Origin: Nocardia albiluteola
GTDB taxonomy: Bacteria > Actinomycetota > Actinomycetes > Mycobacteriales > Mycobacteriaceae
NCBI RefSeq assembly: GCF_018860155.1
Contig: NZ_JAHKNI010000011.1
Coordinates: forward strand, 110,656 to 174,655
Length of the DNA stretch: 64,000 nt
Direction: 5' to 3'
Below, in pieces: positions 1 to 8,310 of the stretch (the stretch's first letter is position 1; each line of letters opens with the position of its first letter). The notes under the pieces were generated by a model that was given only the letters and a program-made list of their open reading frames with translations, ran no database searches and had not been told where the DNA came from. Made by a program: the position numbers and the translations under genes.

Positions 1-5
1 CCCGG

Positions 6-42
6 GCACGACGGAGCCGAGCGCCAGCGAGGTGGAGTCGTG
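6..42 (+). repeat. Partial copy of start-codon-bearing repeat
   Basis: This stretch matches the right part of the tandem repeat at 4139-4289. The shared core is GAGCCGAGCGCCAGCGAGG, followed by five variable bases and TC-GTGAGC. In both places the terminal GTG is the start codon of a gene, here the VOC protein at 40. The left part of the copy lies outside the window. Confidence 0.7.
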
Positions 43-642
43 AGCGCCGCCCTGACCCGCCTCGGCCTGCCGGGCGAGGAAAAATCCTGGGCGGCACTGG
101 GTTTCGCGATCGCCGACGGGCGCTTCCGGATCGGCGAGATCGAGTGCACGGTGAATACGGCACCCAGCTGGGGCTTCGACGGCACTTCCGCCGATCCCGC
201 CGCCCTGGACATTCCCGAGCTGCTGCCCCACGCCGCCGACCAGGGTGCCGGTGACGCCGACGCCCCGCACCCCAACGCGGTGAGCTTCATCGATCACGTC
301 GTGTACTGGGTGCCCGATCTCGACGACGCGATTACGGCACTCAATTCCGTCCTCGGCGCCGAACCACGGCGCCGTTTCCACCCCCGCGGCCCCGCAGGCC
401 CGGAGATGGCCTTCTATCGCGCCGGCGCGGCGGTACTCGAGGTGGTCGGGTCGGGCAAACCCGCCAGCCTTCCCGGAATTGCCTTCGGCACAACCGATCT
501 CGACGCCACGGTCGCCGCAGTGCACGCCGCGGGCGGCCCGGTCGGCGAGCCCAAGGCCGCGGTGCAGGGCGGCCGGATCGCCAGCGTCTGGCACGGACAC
601 CTGAACTGGGGCATAGCCTTCTACGAACCCCGTCCCCGCTAG
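40..642 (+). CDS. VOC (glyoxalase/bleomycin-resistance fold) family protein
   Basis: This is a 200-residue protein with a vicinal-oxygen-chelate pattern. The segment around residues 83-100 (SFIDHVVYWVPDLDDAI) is a typical betaalpha opening in which the His can be a metal ligand, and the region ending in HLNWGIAFYEPRPR is a typical closing strand. The N-terminal 80 residues look like a degenerate first VOC module. VOC enzymes act on small molecules through a divalent metal; no substrate can be assigned. The GTG at 40 is chosen because it sits at the end of the repeat copy exactly as in the reductase gene at 4290. The gene may begin further upstream, outside the window, but the GTGAGC context makes 40 plausible. 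Confidence 0.7.
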   Translation: MSAALTRLGLPGEEKSWAALGFAIADGRFRIGEIECTVNTAPSWGFDGTSADPAALDIPELLPHAADQGAGDADAPHPNAVSFIDHVVYWVPDLDDAITALNSVLGAEPRRRFHPRGPAGPEMAFYRAGAAVLEVVGSGKPASLPGIAFGTTDLDATVAAVHAAGGPVGEPKAAVQGGRIASVWHGHLNWGIAFYEPRPR

Positions 643-676
643 GCGGTGTCTCGGGGCGGCAGACCGCCGATACCGC

Positions 677-907
677 TCACCGGCGACGTTCGGTGAGCTG
701 CTCGCCGAGTTGGATGGCCCTGTCGCCCAATTCCTTGCTCCAGCGGATCGCCGTATGCTCCACCTGGGCGACGGTGTGCCGGATTATCTTGTTCGCCTTC
801 GTATTTCCGTGACCCGCTCGTTCGATGAGGCCTTCTCCGACGGTCTCCGCGGCGTCGGCCACCCGGTAGCCCACATCGTCGGTTCGGCCCGCGAATCGTC
901 CCGGCAT
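677..907 (-). CDS. Small hypothetical protein (76 aa)
   Basis: This small, charged, helical ORF is rich in Ala, Glu, Arg and Ile, with a middle that reads VGEGLIERAGHGNTKANKII. It has no signal peptide, membrane segment or recognised domain. It fills the otherwise empty gap between the VOC gene and the secreted hydrolase. Other frames are also open here because of the high GC, so it may not be a gene. It is kept because its composition resembles a real soluble helical protein more than the alternatives do. The ATG at 907 has no convincing Shine-Dalgarno sequence. Confidence 0.35.
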   Translation of the reverse strand: MPGRFAGRTDDVGYRVADAAETVGEGLIERAGHGNTKANKIIRHTVAQVEHTAIRWSKELGDRAIQLGEQLTERRR

Positions 908-1118
908 CGTCGAGGGTCCCGTCGACGAGGTTCAGGCCCTGGTGATCGGTGTCGCCGACCTCGCCCTTACCGAACAGATGTGGAGGGAGGCGGACCCGGT
1001 CGCGACGGGCGGGCTCGAGATCCGGTTCGCCGCGGCCTGATCGGCGCTGTCGGCGAAGCCGCCCTTGGACCGCGCACGGCCGGAGCGGATGCGGAGGTAC
1101 GCACATGTCGCAGCCGAA

Positions 1119-2624
1119 TCAGCCGGTGCAGGTGCTGTCGGCGGCGGGCAGGACGCCGTCGCGGTAGTAGGCGTTGATGGCGGACTCCACGCACCGATCC
1201 GGGTAGCGGCCCAGTATGCCGTGGATGGCGACGCCCTGCAGGGTGATCAGGCGGGAGGCTGTCATATCGCGGTGCAGGGCAACACCTTCGGAGTACGCGG
1301 TGCGGGTGTCGCCGGTGGACTGCACGATCAGCGCGGGCACCGCGTTGTGCACCGCGGTCGGCGGCTCGATCGGCCTGGGCCAGAAGGCGCAGGTCGTGAG
1401 GTTGTTGGTGAAGGCGCCGAAGACCGGTGCGGTGGCCCGGCTCGCCTCGATATTGTGCCAGTACCAGAGCGGGTTCCGGGGCGCGGCGACGTCGCCGCAC
1501 AGGACGAAGTCCTGGCCGTAACCGCCCGGCGCCGGGGCCGTGAGCATGTGCGACAGGGCCTGGTCGAGGTCCCCGGCGGGCCGCACGGGTTGTCCCGCCG
1601 CCGCGGCGGCGAGCTGCTGAATCTCCCCTGCCAGCACGTCGTAGTGGAGCGGATTGTCCAGGCCTCCGAACAGCACCACCGGCATCCAGTGGTCGTCCAC
1701 CCGATAGGAACCGATCCGGATGGGATCCCGGGCGGACCGGTCGATCAGTCCGGTCACCGTTGCGCGTACCGCGGAAGCCGTGGCGCCCAGGTGATATCGG
1801 TCGTCACGCGCGGCGGTCCAGACGGTCCATGCCTCGAATGCCGCCTCGTTGGGCGCGGTCATGTCCTGGATCATGCCGATGCCGTACCGCTGCGGGTCGA
1901 CCGCGCTGTCCAGCACGAGCCGATCGACGCGCTCGGGGAACAGCTGCGCATACACCGCCCCCAGATAGGTGCCGTAGGAGACGCCGTAGTAGCTGATCCT
2001 GTTCTCCCCCAGCGCGGCCCGGATCACGTCCATATCGCGGGCGCTATTGCGCGTGGTGATGTACGGCAGTTTGCCGTGCTCGGCGGCAACGCATCGCGCC
2101 GCCAGGTCCGCATGTGTGGCAACGGATTCGCCGAAGCTCAACCGGCTCTCCCCCGCGGACTGCAGCCCGAAGCCGATCGGCCATCCGCAGTCCACCGGCG
2201 TCGATCGGCCGATACCGCGCGGATCCATATCGATCAGGTCGTATCGGGCGCGCACGTCCGGGGCCAGCGCCGCACCGTATTCCAGGCCGAAGCCCAGGCC
2301 CGGGCCGCCGGGACCGCCCGGATTGGACAGCATGATCCCGCGCCGGTGCGCGGGATCGGTCGCAGGCAGGCGATCGATCGCCACCGTGATCGTCTGCCCC
2401 TGCGGCTCGGCGTAATTCAGCGGGACCGTAATGTCGGCGCACTGCGCAGCCGCCTTGGCAAGATCGGGTTCGTCGCATGGCTTCCACTGCGGCCGTTGCT
2501 GATAGAACCGCTCCAGCCCTGCGGGGGCGACGGCCGGTTCGGGGACCGCGGCCGCTACCCCGACGCCGGCGAGCATGGCCGCCGTCAGCGCGCAGACGAA
2601 CGTCCCCCTACCTGGTCTTCTCAT
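1119..2624 (-). CDS. Secreted alpha/beta-hydrolase of the tripeptidyl-aminopeptidase (TAP-like) type
   Basis: This 501-residue protein has an N-terminal signal peptide (RR near the start, a hydrophobic core and an Ala-rich cleavage region by about residue 28). The alpha/beta-hydrolase fold is marked by the oxyanion segment SNPGGPGGPG, the motif DPRGIGRS and the nucleophile elbow GVSYGTY. The C-terminal part has the TAP-like block including ALIVQSTGDTRTAY, which carries the likely catalytic Asp, and a late His in AIHGILG. These exported serine hydrolases of Streptomyces and mycobacteria trim peptides or cleave esters. The exact substrate is not visible. A second exported serine hydrolase lies directly upstream on the same strand at 2727, and the two may be co-transcribed. 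Confidence 0.85.
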   Translation of the reverse strand: MRRPGRGTFVCALTAAMLAGVGVAAAVPEPAVAPAGLERFYQQRPQWKPCDEPDLAKAAAQCADITVPLNYAEPQGQTITVAIDRLPATDPAHRRGIMLSNPGGPGGPGLGFGLEYGAALAPDVRARYDLIDMDPRGIGRSTPVDCGWPIGFGLQSAGESRLSFGESVATHADLAARCVAAEHGKLPYITTRNSARDMDVIRAALGENRISYYGVSYGTYLGAVYAQLFPERVDRLVLDSAVDPQRYGIGMIQDMTAPNEAAFEAWTVWTAARDDRYHLGATASAVRATVTGLIDRSARDPIRIGSYRVDDHWMPVVLFGGLDNPLHYDVLAGEIQQLAAAAAGQPVRPAGDLDQALSHMLTAPAPGGYGQDFVLCGDVAAPRNPLWYWHNIEASRATAPVFGAFTNNLTTCAFWPRPIEPPTAVHNAVPALIVQSTGDTRTAYSEGVALHRDMTASRLITLQGVAIHGILGRYPDRCVESAINAYYRDGVLPAADSTCTG

Positions 2625-2684
2625 CGAATCTCGTTTCGCTCGGCTTGCTGGCTACTCATCGTGATCCCGCCGGGCATTGCGCGA

Positions 2685-2729
2685 GATCCCGCTGGAGTAC
2701 TGGTCGGGATCCCGCTGGAGTAGCGGTCA
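2685..2729. repeat. Two-unit tandem repeat overlapping a stop codon
   Basis: Two units sharing GATCCCGCTGGAGTA and GGTC are spaced 23 bases apart. The second unit contains the stop codon of the serine hydrolase at 2727, so the duplication has probably extended or edited that 3' end. A weaker partial copy (GATCCCGC) starts at 2663. Confidence 0.6.
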
Positions 2730-3911
2730 GGCCCCCGCGCATATCGCGGTGTCGAATGCCTTGGTAACCGTGTCGTAGCCCTGCTCATCCGAGGGAGTTC
2801 CATTGACCGTCACGGTCACCGCTCGGCCGTCGGCACGGACGCCGTCCATGGTCTCGAAGCCCGGAACGTCACCGCCGTGGCCCCATACCTGCGCACCGCA
2901 GGACACCGGCAGACGAGCCAGCCCGAGCCCATACCCTCCGGGCAGCCGATCGTTCGGCCGGGTTCGCTGCATCTGGGCCAATTGGGCCGCGGGCAGCAGC
3001 TTTCCGTTGAGCAGGGCGGTGAAGAATCGATTCAGATCGGCTCCGGTGGAGATCATGGCGCCCGCCGCACCCGCCCACGAGGTATCGAACTCGGTGACGT
3101 CGACCGGCTTACCGTCGACGGTGAAATATCCGCGCGGATGCGGATCACGGATTCCGGTATCACCGTCGCCCGGGAAGTAGGTTCCGTGCAGCCCCAGCGG
3201 CGCGATGATTCTCCGGTCGATCTCGGCCGCGGTCGACTGCCCCGTCACCCGCTCGATCACCATGCCCGCCACCAGATAGTTGGTGTTGGTGTACACCGAT
3301 TTCGCGCCGGGCTCGAACTGCGGCGGCATGGTCAGGGCGTTGGCAAGCATCTCCCGAGGGGTGTGGTGCTGCCGCATGGTCGCCGGACTCAGTTGCACCT
3401 GAGCGGGATTCGGCGGCTGCGGGTTCGACGGATCCTCGGGTGTCAGATACTCCGGCAGGCCGCTGCTGTGCTGCAACAACTCTCGTATCGTAATGCGGGC
3501 GCCGTCGTTGCCGTTCCCCCGGATCACACCCGGCAGATAGCGTTCCACCGGCGCGTCGAGATCGACCTTGTGCTCGGCCGCCAACTGCAGCAGCACCGTC
3601 GAGACGAAGGTCTTGGTATTGCTGCCGATCCGGACCTCCGATTGGACGGGGAACGGCGCGCGACTGCCGAGATCGCCCACACCCGAGCCGGCTGTCCAGT
3701 CCACTCCCGGCCCGGTGATCACCACCTGCGCCCCCGGCAGCCCGTGCGCGGTCACCGCATCCAGCGCCCGCACTATCTGTGCCCGTCCCGCATCCCCCGG
3801 ATCGGCAGTCGGCCTCACGGCCCGGTCGCCGCCGCATGCGGCCACTGCCCACATCGCCACCCCCAGTACCGCCGCCGCACCCAGAGCACGCCGAAACCCA
3901 CTCTCACCCAA
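2727..3911 (-). CDS. Lipoprotein serine hydrolase, beta-lactamase/D-alanyl-D-alanine carboxypeptidase family
   Basis: This 394-residue protein begins with a short signal sequence ending in a lipobox-like VAACGG, so it is probably a lipid-anchored exported enzyme. The three landmarks of the penicillin-recognising serine hydrolases are present: SxxK as SNTK (residues about 97-100), YxN as YTN about 115 residues later, and a C-terminal HGG (WGHGGDVPG). The length fits Streptomyces R61-type carboxypeptidases and class C-like esterases. It probably acts on cell-wall peptides or esters outside the membrane. It precedes the TAP-like hydrolase on the same strand, with a tandem repeat in the roughly 100-base gap. 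Confidence 0.88.
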   Translation of the reverse strand: MGESGFRRALGAAAVLGVAMWAVAACGGDRAVRPTADPGDAGRAQIVRALDAVTAHGLPGAQVVITGPGVDWTAGSGVGDLGSRAPFPVQSEVRIGSNTKTFVSTVLLQLAAEHKVDLDAPVERYLPGVIRGNGNDGARITIRELLQHSSGLPEYLTPEDPSNPQPPNPAQVQLSPATMRQHHTPREMLANALTMPPQFEPGAKSVYTNTNYLVAGMVIERVTGQSTAAEIDRRIIAPLGLHGTYFPGDGDTGIRDPHPRGYFTVDGKPVDVTEFDTSWAGAAGAMISTGADLNRFFTALLNGKLLPAAQLAQMQRTRPNDRLPGGYGLGLARLPVSCGAQVWGHGGDVPGFETMDGVRADGRAVTVTVNGTPSDEQGYDTVTKAFDTAICAGA

Positions 3912-3970
3912 GTCATTTCCCTCTCCAACCCGCCTGTGACCAGAATGATCACCGGACCGTTTTCGAGCCT

Positions 3971-4138
3971 ATGAGCCACACGCCACCGCCCCCAGGGGAG
4001 CAGCACCCGAATCCGGGGTACGGCCGGCGCACGAGCGCGGGTGGTGCCAGCACCACCCGCACCGCCACGGTCCCGATGCCCGATTCGCGCGGGCGTGAGG
4101 GACGGCAGGTCCGGGAACACCCGGTAGGCTCCCGGTAC
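3971..4138 (+). pseudogene. Possible 5' relic of a proline-rich protein, cut by the repeat
   Basis: The reading frame starts MSHTPPPPGEQHP, which resembles the Pro/Gly-rich cytosolic leader of actinobacterial membrane proteins such as RDD-type proteins. It then turns into Arg/Thr-rich sequence and runs into the tandem repeat without a recognisable domain. It may be a remnant of a gene truncated when the repeat arose, or simple non-coding DNA. The stretch 3912-4138 holds nothing else recognisable apart from presumed promoter sequence for the upstream hydrolase. Confidence 0.25.
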
Positions 4139-4289
4139 GTGAGCGGAGCGAAGCGGAGCGAACCGATGAGCCAGCGTGCCATGCGCACGACCGAGCCGAG
4201 CGCCAGCGAGGATCGATACGTGAGCGGAGCGAACCGATGAGCCAGCGTGCCATGCGCACGACCGAGCCGAGCGCCAGCGAGGCTCGGTC
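4139..4289 (+). repeat. Tandem duplication of a start-codon-bearing leader (81 + 70 bp)
   Basis: Copy A covers 4139-4219 and copy B 4220-4289. Both begin GTGAGCGGAGCGAA and contain CCAGCGTGCCATGCGCACG and GAGCCGAGCGCCAGCGAGG. Copy A has an extra ten-base unit (AAGCGGAGCG). Each copy opens with GTGAGC, and the next GTGAGC is the start of the reductase gene, so the duplicated unit spans translation-start context. A partial third copy precedes the first gene of the window. Confidence 0.85.
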
Positions 4290-5084
4290 GTGAGCATTCC
4301 TGCCCCTACCTCAGATAATCGCGCCGTCGTCACCGGGGCCTCCTCGGGTATCGGGACCGCGCTGGCCGAGGAACTGGCCCGGCGCGGCTACTCGGTGATC
4401 CTGGTCGCGCGCCGCGGGGACCTGCTCGGCGAGCTGGCGCAGCGGCTGACCGAGCGGTACGGCGTCACCGCCGAGGTGCGGGCGGTGGATCTGTCCGATC
4501 GCGAGCAGCGGGCCCCGCTGGCGGCCGAGCTCTCCTCCCGCGACATCGCGATCCTGTGCAACAACGCCGGGGTCGCCACGTTCGGGCCGGTCGCCGAGCT
4601 CGACCTGGACTTCGAACGGTCGGTGATGGAGCTCAACGCGGTCGCCGTGCACGATCTGACCCTGGCGGTGCTGCCCGGCATGATCTCGCGCGGTGGCGGC
4701 GGCATCCTGATCACCGGGTCGGCGGCGGGCAACATGCCCATCCCGAACAACGCCACATACGCGGCCACCAAGGCTTTCACCAACAGCTTCTCCGAATCGC
4801 TGCGCGGCGAGCTGACCGGCAGCGGCGTGCACGTGACGCTGCTGGCGCCCGGCCCGGTCCGGACCGACAACCCGGACCAGGAGGAGGTCGGCGCCAAGGT
4901 GCCCGACTTCATCTGGGTCACGGCCGCGTACACCGCGAAACTGTCGATCGACGCTCTCGTCCGCAACAAGATGCGGGTGGTTCCGGGCCTGATCAGCAAG
5001 GGTATGAGCGTCGCGGGCCAGTACTCGCCGCGGGCGCTGACCGCACCCATCGTGGGCGCCTTCTACAAGAAAATGGGAGGCTGA
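4290..5084 (+). CDS. cmrA: Short-chain dehydrogenase, mycolate reductase (CmrA) type
   Basis: This 264-residue SDR has the cofactor loop TGASSGIG (residues about 15-22), NNAG, the catalytic YAATK and the PGPVRT segment. The start SIPAPTSDNRAVVTGASSGI and the end APIVGAFYKKMGG closely follow, from memory, the M. tuberculosis Rv2509 protein. CmrA reduces the 3-oxo intermediate in the last step of mycolic acid synthesis, so this gene indicates a mycolate-containing cell envelope. The GTG at 4290 lies directly after the tandem repeat, which replaces a normal leader and provides no clear Shine-Dalgarno sequence. An ordinary SDR with another substrate cannot be excluded. Confidence 0.85.
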   Translation: MSIPAPTSDNRAVVTGASSGIGTALAEELARRGYSVILVARRGDLLGELAQRLTERYGVTAEVRAVDLSDREQRAPLAAELSSRDIAILCNNAGVATFGPVAELDLDFERSVMELNAVAVHDLTLAVLPGMISRGGGGILITGSAAGNMPIPNNATYAATKAFTNSFSESLRGELTGSGVHVTLLAPGPVRTDNPDQEEVGAKVPDFIWVTAAYTAKLSIDALVRNKMRVVPGLISKGMSVAGQYSPRALTAPIVGAFYKKMGG

Positions 5085-5174
5085 TCACACCGGCGTCAGC
5101 ACCGCGTCAAGATCGGGCGGTCCCGGGTCAAGGGCGCGTTACGACCGGATCGGGTGAAGTGAGATCGGCGTAGT

Positions 5175-5222
5175 CCTGTAAATGACCCCCGCAGTCTCAG
5201 GAGAAAGCGGGGAACCTACAGG
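5175..5222 (+). promoter_or_regulatory. Potential RBS-masking leader hairpin
   Basis: CCTGTA at 5175-5180 can pair with TACAGG at 5217-5222, and CCCCGC at 5187-5192 with GCGGGG at 5207-5212, giving a two-step stem. The outer right arm includes the first bases of the Shine-Dalgarno AGGAG (5220-5224) of the gene starting at 5230, so folding would hide the ribosome-binding site. This is read by eye; no energy was calculated and no known riboswitch was recognised. Confidence 0.4.
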
Positions 5223-5229
5223 AGAAGTC

Positions 5230-6573
5230 GTGACGCTGCTCGAGATCTTCCCGTCGCTGCGGTCGGGAATGATGTCCCCGCGCCTGGACGCGACCGTCTG
5301 GCCGTGCGAGACGCACTACGACGACCTCAGCCGGATCACCGTGGGTGGGGTGGCCCTGGCCGACATCGCCGATCAATACGGCACCCCGACCTACGTGCTG
5401 GACGAGACCGAGGTGCGCCGCCGCTGCCAGTTGTACCGCAAGTACTTTCGGGATGCCGAAATCATCTATGCGGCAAAGGCTCTGCTGACCAAGTCGGTGG
5501 CATCCTGGGTCAGCCAGGAGGGCCTGTCGGTGGACGTGTGCTCGGCCGGCGAGCTCGCCGTGGCGCTGGCCGCGGGCGTGGATCCGGCGCGAATCGTGCT
5601 GCACGGCAGCGGAAAACCGTTCTCGGAGCTGGAGGCCGCGGTCAACGCGGGCGTGGGCCGGATCGTGATCGACTCGCTCACCGAGGTCACGCTGCTCGCG
5701 GCCGTGGCGCCCCGGCGCCAGCAGGTGCTGCTGCGGCTGTCCCCCGACATCGACGTGCACGGCCACCCCGCGGTGCGGACCGGCGTGATCGACCAGAAGT
5801 TCGGGTTCCCGCTCGGGAGCGCGGCCGCGATCGAGGCGATCGATCGCGTGATCCGCCAGCCGATGCTCGAATTGGTGGGCTTCCACTGCCATCTCGGCTC
5901 ACAGATCCACGACCCCGATTACTACGGCGAGGCGGTACGCCGCCTGATCGCCGAAATGGCCCGCGTGGAACGGGAATACGGCATCACCCTGCCCCAACTC
6001 GACCTCGGCGGCGGGCACGCGGTGGCCTACCGCTGCGGCGATTCGGAAATGAACCTGGCCGAGCTCGCCGACATCGTCGAAGACGCCCTCGACGCCGCGT
6101 GCGCACTGAATCACTTTGCGCGCCCGCGAATCTCGCTCGAGCCGGGCCGGGCCATCGTCGCCCGTGCGGGCGTCACGCTGTACCGCGTGATGACGGTCAA
6201 ACACATCGAGGGCGGGCGGACGTTCGTCATCGCCGACGGCGGCATGAACGACAATCCGCGCGTGGCGCTCTACGGCGCCCGCTACGAGGCGGTCGTGGCC
6301 AACCGGCACCCCACCGGACCGCACATGACCGCGACGGTAGCCGGACGGTACTGCGAGGCGGGCGATATCCTCGCCGCCGACGTCAGCCTGCCCGCCGACC
6401 TACGCCCGGGCGAGGTGCTGGCTATCCCGTGCACCGGCGCGTATCACCACAGCCTGGCCTCGTCGTACAACGGTGTCGGGCGCCCGCCGATCATCTCTGT
6501 CCGCGACGGGCGTTGCAGCGAACTGGTCCGGCGGGAGACCCCGGCCGACATGCTGGTCCGCGACCTGGGCTGA
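5230..6573 (+). CDS. PLP-dependent diaminopimelate/ornithine decarboxylase family enzyme (LysA-like)
   Basis: This 447-residue fold-III PLP decarboxylase has the Schiff-base Lys in IIYAAKAL, the His-bearing HCHLGSQ, the LDLGGGHAVAY phosphate loop, SLEPGRAIV and the C-terminal CxGAYHxSL-like segment (PCTGAYHHSL). LysA enzymes convert meso-diaminopimelate to lysine. The canonical lysA normally sits beside homoserine genes, so this is likely a paralogue acting on DAP or a related amino acid. The GTG at 5230 is chosen because AGGAGAAG precedes it at ideal spacing. An in-frame ATG at 5182 would add 16 residues but lies inside the proposed leader hairpin. Confidence 0.8.
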   Translation: MTLLEIFPSLRSGMMSPRLDATVWPCETHYDDLSRITVGGVALADIADQYGTPTYVLDETEVRRRCQLYRKYFRDAEIIYAAKALLTKSVASWVSQEGLSVDVCSAGELAVALAAGVDPARIVLHGSGKPFSELEAAVNAGVGRIVIDSLTEVTLLAAVAPRRQQVLLRLSPDIDVHGHPAVRTGVIDQKFGFPLGSAAAIEAIDRVIRQPMLELVGFHCHLGSQIHDPDYYGEAVRRLIAEMARVEREYGITLPQLDLGGGHAVAYRCGDSEMNLAELADIVEDALDAACALNHFARPRISLEPGRAIVARAGVTLYRVMTVKHIEGGRTFVIADGGMNDNPRVALYGARYEAVVANRHPTGPHMTATVAGRYCEAGDILAADVSLPADLRPGEVLAIPCTGAYHHSLASSYNGVGRPPIISVRDGRCSELVRRETPADMLVRDLG

Positions 6574-6686
6574 TCGCTCCCTCATTTTCCAGGTCCGATC
6601 CCGCCGGTCGATCCGTATCCGTTCCAAGGCCCAGGAACGGATGCGGTTCCACCGGCGGGATTCGGCGTCTGCCGAGCACCCGGGAA

Positions 6687-7151
6687 TCAGTGCAACCCGC
6701 GGCTTTTGATGACGCGGGTGAGGCGGCGAAGATACGCGGCGAATTCCGCGCGCTCCTCGTCGTCGAATTCGGCCAGGCCATACCGCTGCGCGTCGCGGCG
6801 CTGGGTGCGTAGCTCGGCCATCTGCTCATGACCGAGCGGAGTCAGTTCGATCAGGACGCGCCGCTCATCCTGCGCCGCGCGAGTACGGGTGATCACGCCC
6901 CGGCCCTCGAGCTGTTTGAGCATGCGCGTCGCGGTCGGCATGCTCACGCCGGCGGCCGCGGCCAGCGCCCCGACCGGCTGCGCCTCGACCGCCTGGCCGG
7001 ATTCGTCCAGCAGCGGTTCGAGCATCGCCTGCTGCGAGACCGATAGTCGATCCTGGGGGGCGGCGGCCGAGCGCACCTGACGCATGGCCAGGAACAGCGC
7101 GTCGACAGCGCGCGCCAGCTCCTCGATGCCGTCCTTGTCCGCGGTGACCAC
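6687..7151 (-). CDS. MarR-family transcriptional regulator
   Basis: This is a 154-residue winged-helix regulator. The recognition region reads LAAAAGVSMPTATRMLKQLE, and the wing has the conserved DERRVLIELTPLG pattern (residues about 100-115). MarR proteins are dimeric repressors released by small aromatic or phenolic ligands. The gene is divergent from the amidohydrolase at 7225, and the 73-base gap holds two inverted repeats. It therefore most likely represses both itself and the amidohydrolase. The GTG start at 7151 leaves the operator candidates just upstream. Confidence 0.88.
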   Translation of the reverse strand: MVTADKDGIEELARAVDALFLAMRQVRSAAAPQDRLSVSQQAMLEPLLDESGQAVEAQPVGALAAAAGVSMPTATRMLKQLEGRGVITRTRAAQDERRVLIELTPLGHEQMAELRTQRRDAQRYGLAEFDDEERAEFAAYLRRLTRVIKSRGLH

Positions 7152-7154
7152 GAG

Positions 7155-7188
7155 TGCTAGCCTAGCATCACAATAGTTAGCAAGCTAA
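7155..7188. promoter_or_regulatory. Two candidate MarR operators
   Basis: TGCTAGCCTAGCA at 7155-7167 (arms TGCTA/TAGCA) and TTAGCAAGCTAA at 7177-7188 (arms TTAGC/GCTAA) are inverted repeats in the only AT-rich patch between the divergent MarR and amidohydrolase genes. Their half-sites (TTAGC or TGCTA) are related, which fits a single dimeric regulator. Confidence 0.6.
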
Positions 7189-7224
7189 ATACTTGCGCGA
7201 CGATCCGCTCGAAGGAGTCAACCA

Positions 7225-8163
7225 ATGATCGATTCCGCACGCATCGACGTTCACCAGCACGTATTGCCGCCGAGCTACGGCAAGTCCCTCACCGACCAGA
7301 ACCTCACGGCCGCGGGCTGGCCGCTGCCGTCCTGGTCGGCCGACAGCGCGGTGGAGGCGATGGACAAGCTGGGCATCGCCACCGGCATCCTGTCCGTCAG
7401 CGCGCCCGGCACGCACTTCGGCGACGATGCGAAATCACGCGAATTGTCCCGCGCCAACAACGAATTCACCGCCGAGGTGGTCAAGGACCGGCCGGCCCGC
7501 TTCGGCCTGTTCGCCAGCCTGCCGCTGCCGGATGTCGACGGCGCCGCCGCCGAGGCCGTCTATGCGCTGGACACCCTGCGCGCCGACGGCGTGGTGCTGA
7601 TGGCCAACGCCCGCGGCCGATACCTCGGCGATCCGGCCTTCGAGCCGCTATGGGCCGAGCTCGACGCGCGCGGCGCGGTCGTCTTCGTCCACCCCAATGA
7701 GATGGCGTTGCCGATGCTGCCGGGCACACCCGGCCCCATCGTCGACTTCCCGTTCGACACCACCCGCACGGCCGTGGACATGGCCATGGCCGGGGTGCTG
7801 ACGCGGTATCCGAATATGAAGGTCATTCTGTCGCACGCCGGCGGGGCCCTCCCCTACCTCGCGCACCGGGTCGCCGTCACCGCGGGCGTAGTGGGCTCCG
7901 GCGGCTCGCCCGAGGGCATACTGACCGAGTTGCGCCGCTTCTACTTCGACACGGCGCTGTCGGGCAGCCCCACCGCGCTGCCCGCATTACAGGCGTTCGC
8001 CGATCCGAGCCACATCCTCTACGGCAGCGACTGGCCCTTCGCGCCCAGCCCGGCCGTCGGGTATTTCGACAACTACCTCGATACCCACGAGTGGCCCGAG
8101 GGACAGTTGCACGCCGTCAACCGCGGCAACGCGGAGATTCTGTTCCCGCGACTCGCTTCCTGA
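7225..8163 (+). CDS. Amidohydrolase 2 (ACMSD-like) family metal-dependent hydrolase/decarboxylase
   Basis: This 312-residue TIM-barrel enzyme has the metal site DVHQHV near residue 10, a later His in FVHPNEM, a third His in LSHAGGALPYL and the metal Asp in LYGSDWPF. This order matches the ACMSD-like branch of the amidohydrolase superfamily, whose members decarboxylate or hydrolyse aromatic ring-cleavage products. The substrate is not visible, but control by a divergent MarR gene points to catabolism of an aromatic compound. A strong GAAGGAG lies ahead of the ATG at 7225. Confidence 0.85.
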   Translation: MIDSARIDVHQHVLPPSYGKSLTDQNLTAAGWPLPSWSADSAVEAMDKLGIATGILSVSAPGTHFGDDAKSRELSRANNEFTAEVVKDRPARFGLFASLPLPDVDGAAAEAVYALDTLRADGVVLMANARGRYLGDPAFEPLWAELDARGAVVFVHPNEMALPMLPGTPGPIVDFPFDTTRTAVDMAMAGVLTRYPNMKVILSHAGGALPYLAHRVAVTAGVVGSGGSPEGILTELRRFYFDTALSGSPTALPALQAFADPSHILYGSDWPFAPSPAVGYFDNYLDTHEWPEGQLHAVNRGNAEILFPRLAS

Positions 8164-8310
8164 CGGATCTCACGCTGCACGTGCACCTTTCGGCCGCAGG
8201 CAACTACCGTCCCAGCGAGGTCGAAAAGCGCACGGCTTCAACCGATCCCGGCGCTGCGGGACATGCCGACCGGGCTCCATGCCCACGGCTGACGAGAAAA
8301 CTGTTGCGAC

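Noticed and set aside
1065..2723. 552-residue plus-strand ORF opposite the TAP-like hydrolase
   Set aside because: No motif, signal or ribosome site; the minus-strand hydrolase is clear.
4139..4289. CRISPR-like repeats
   Set aside because: Only two adjacent copies without spacers, and they include start-codon context.
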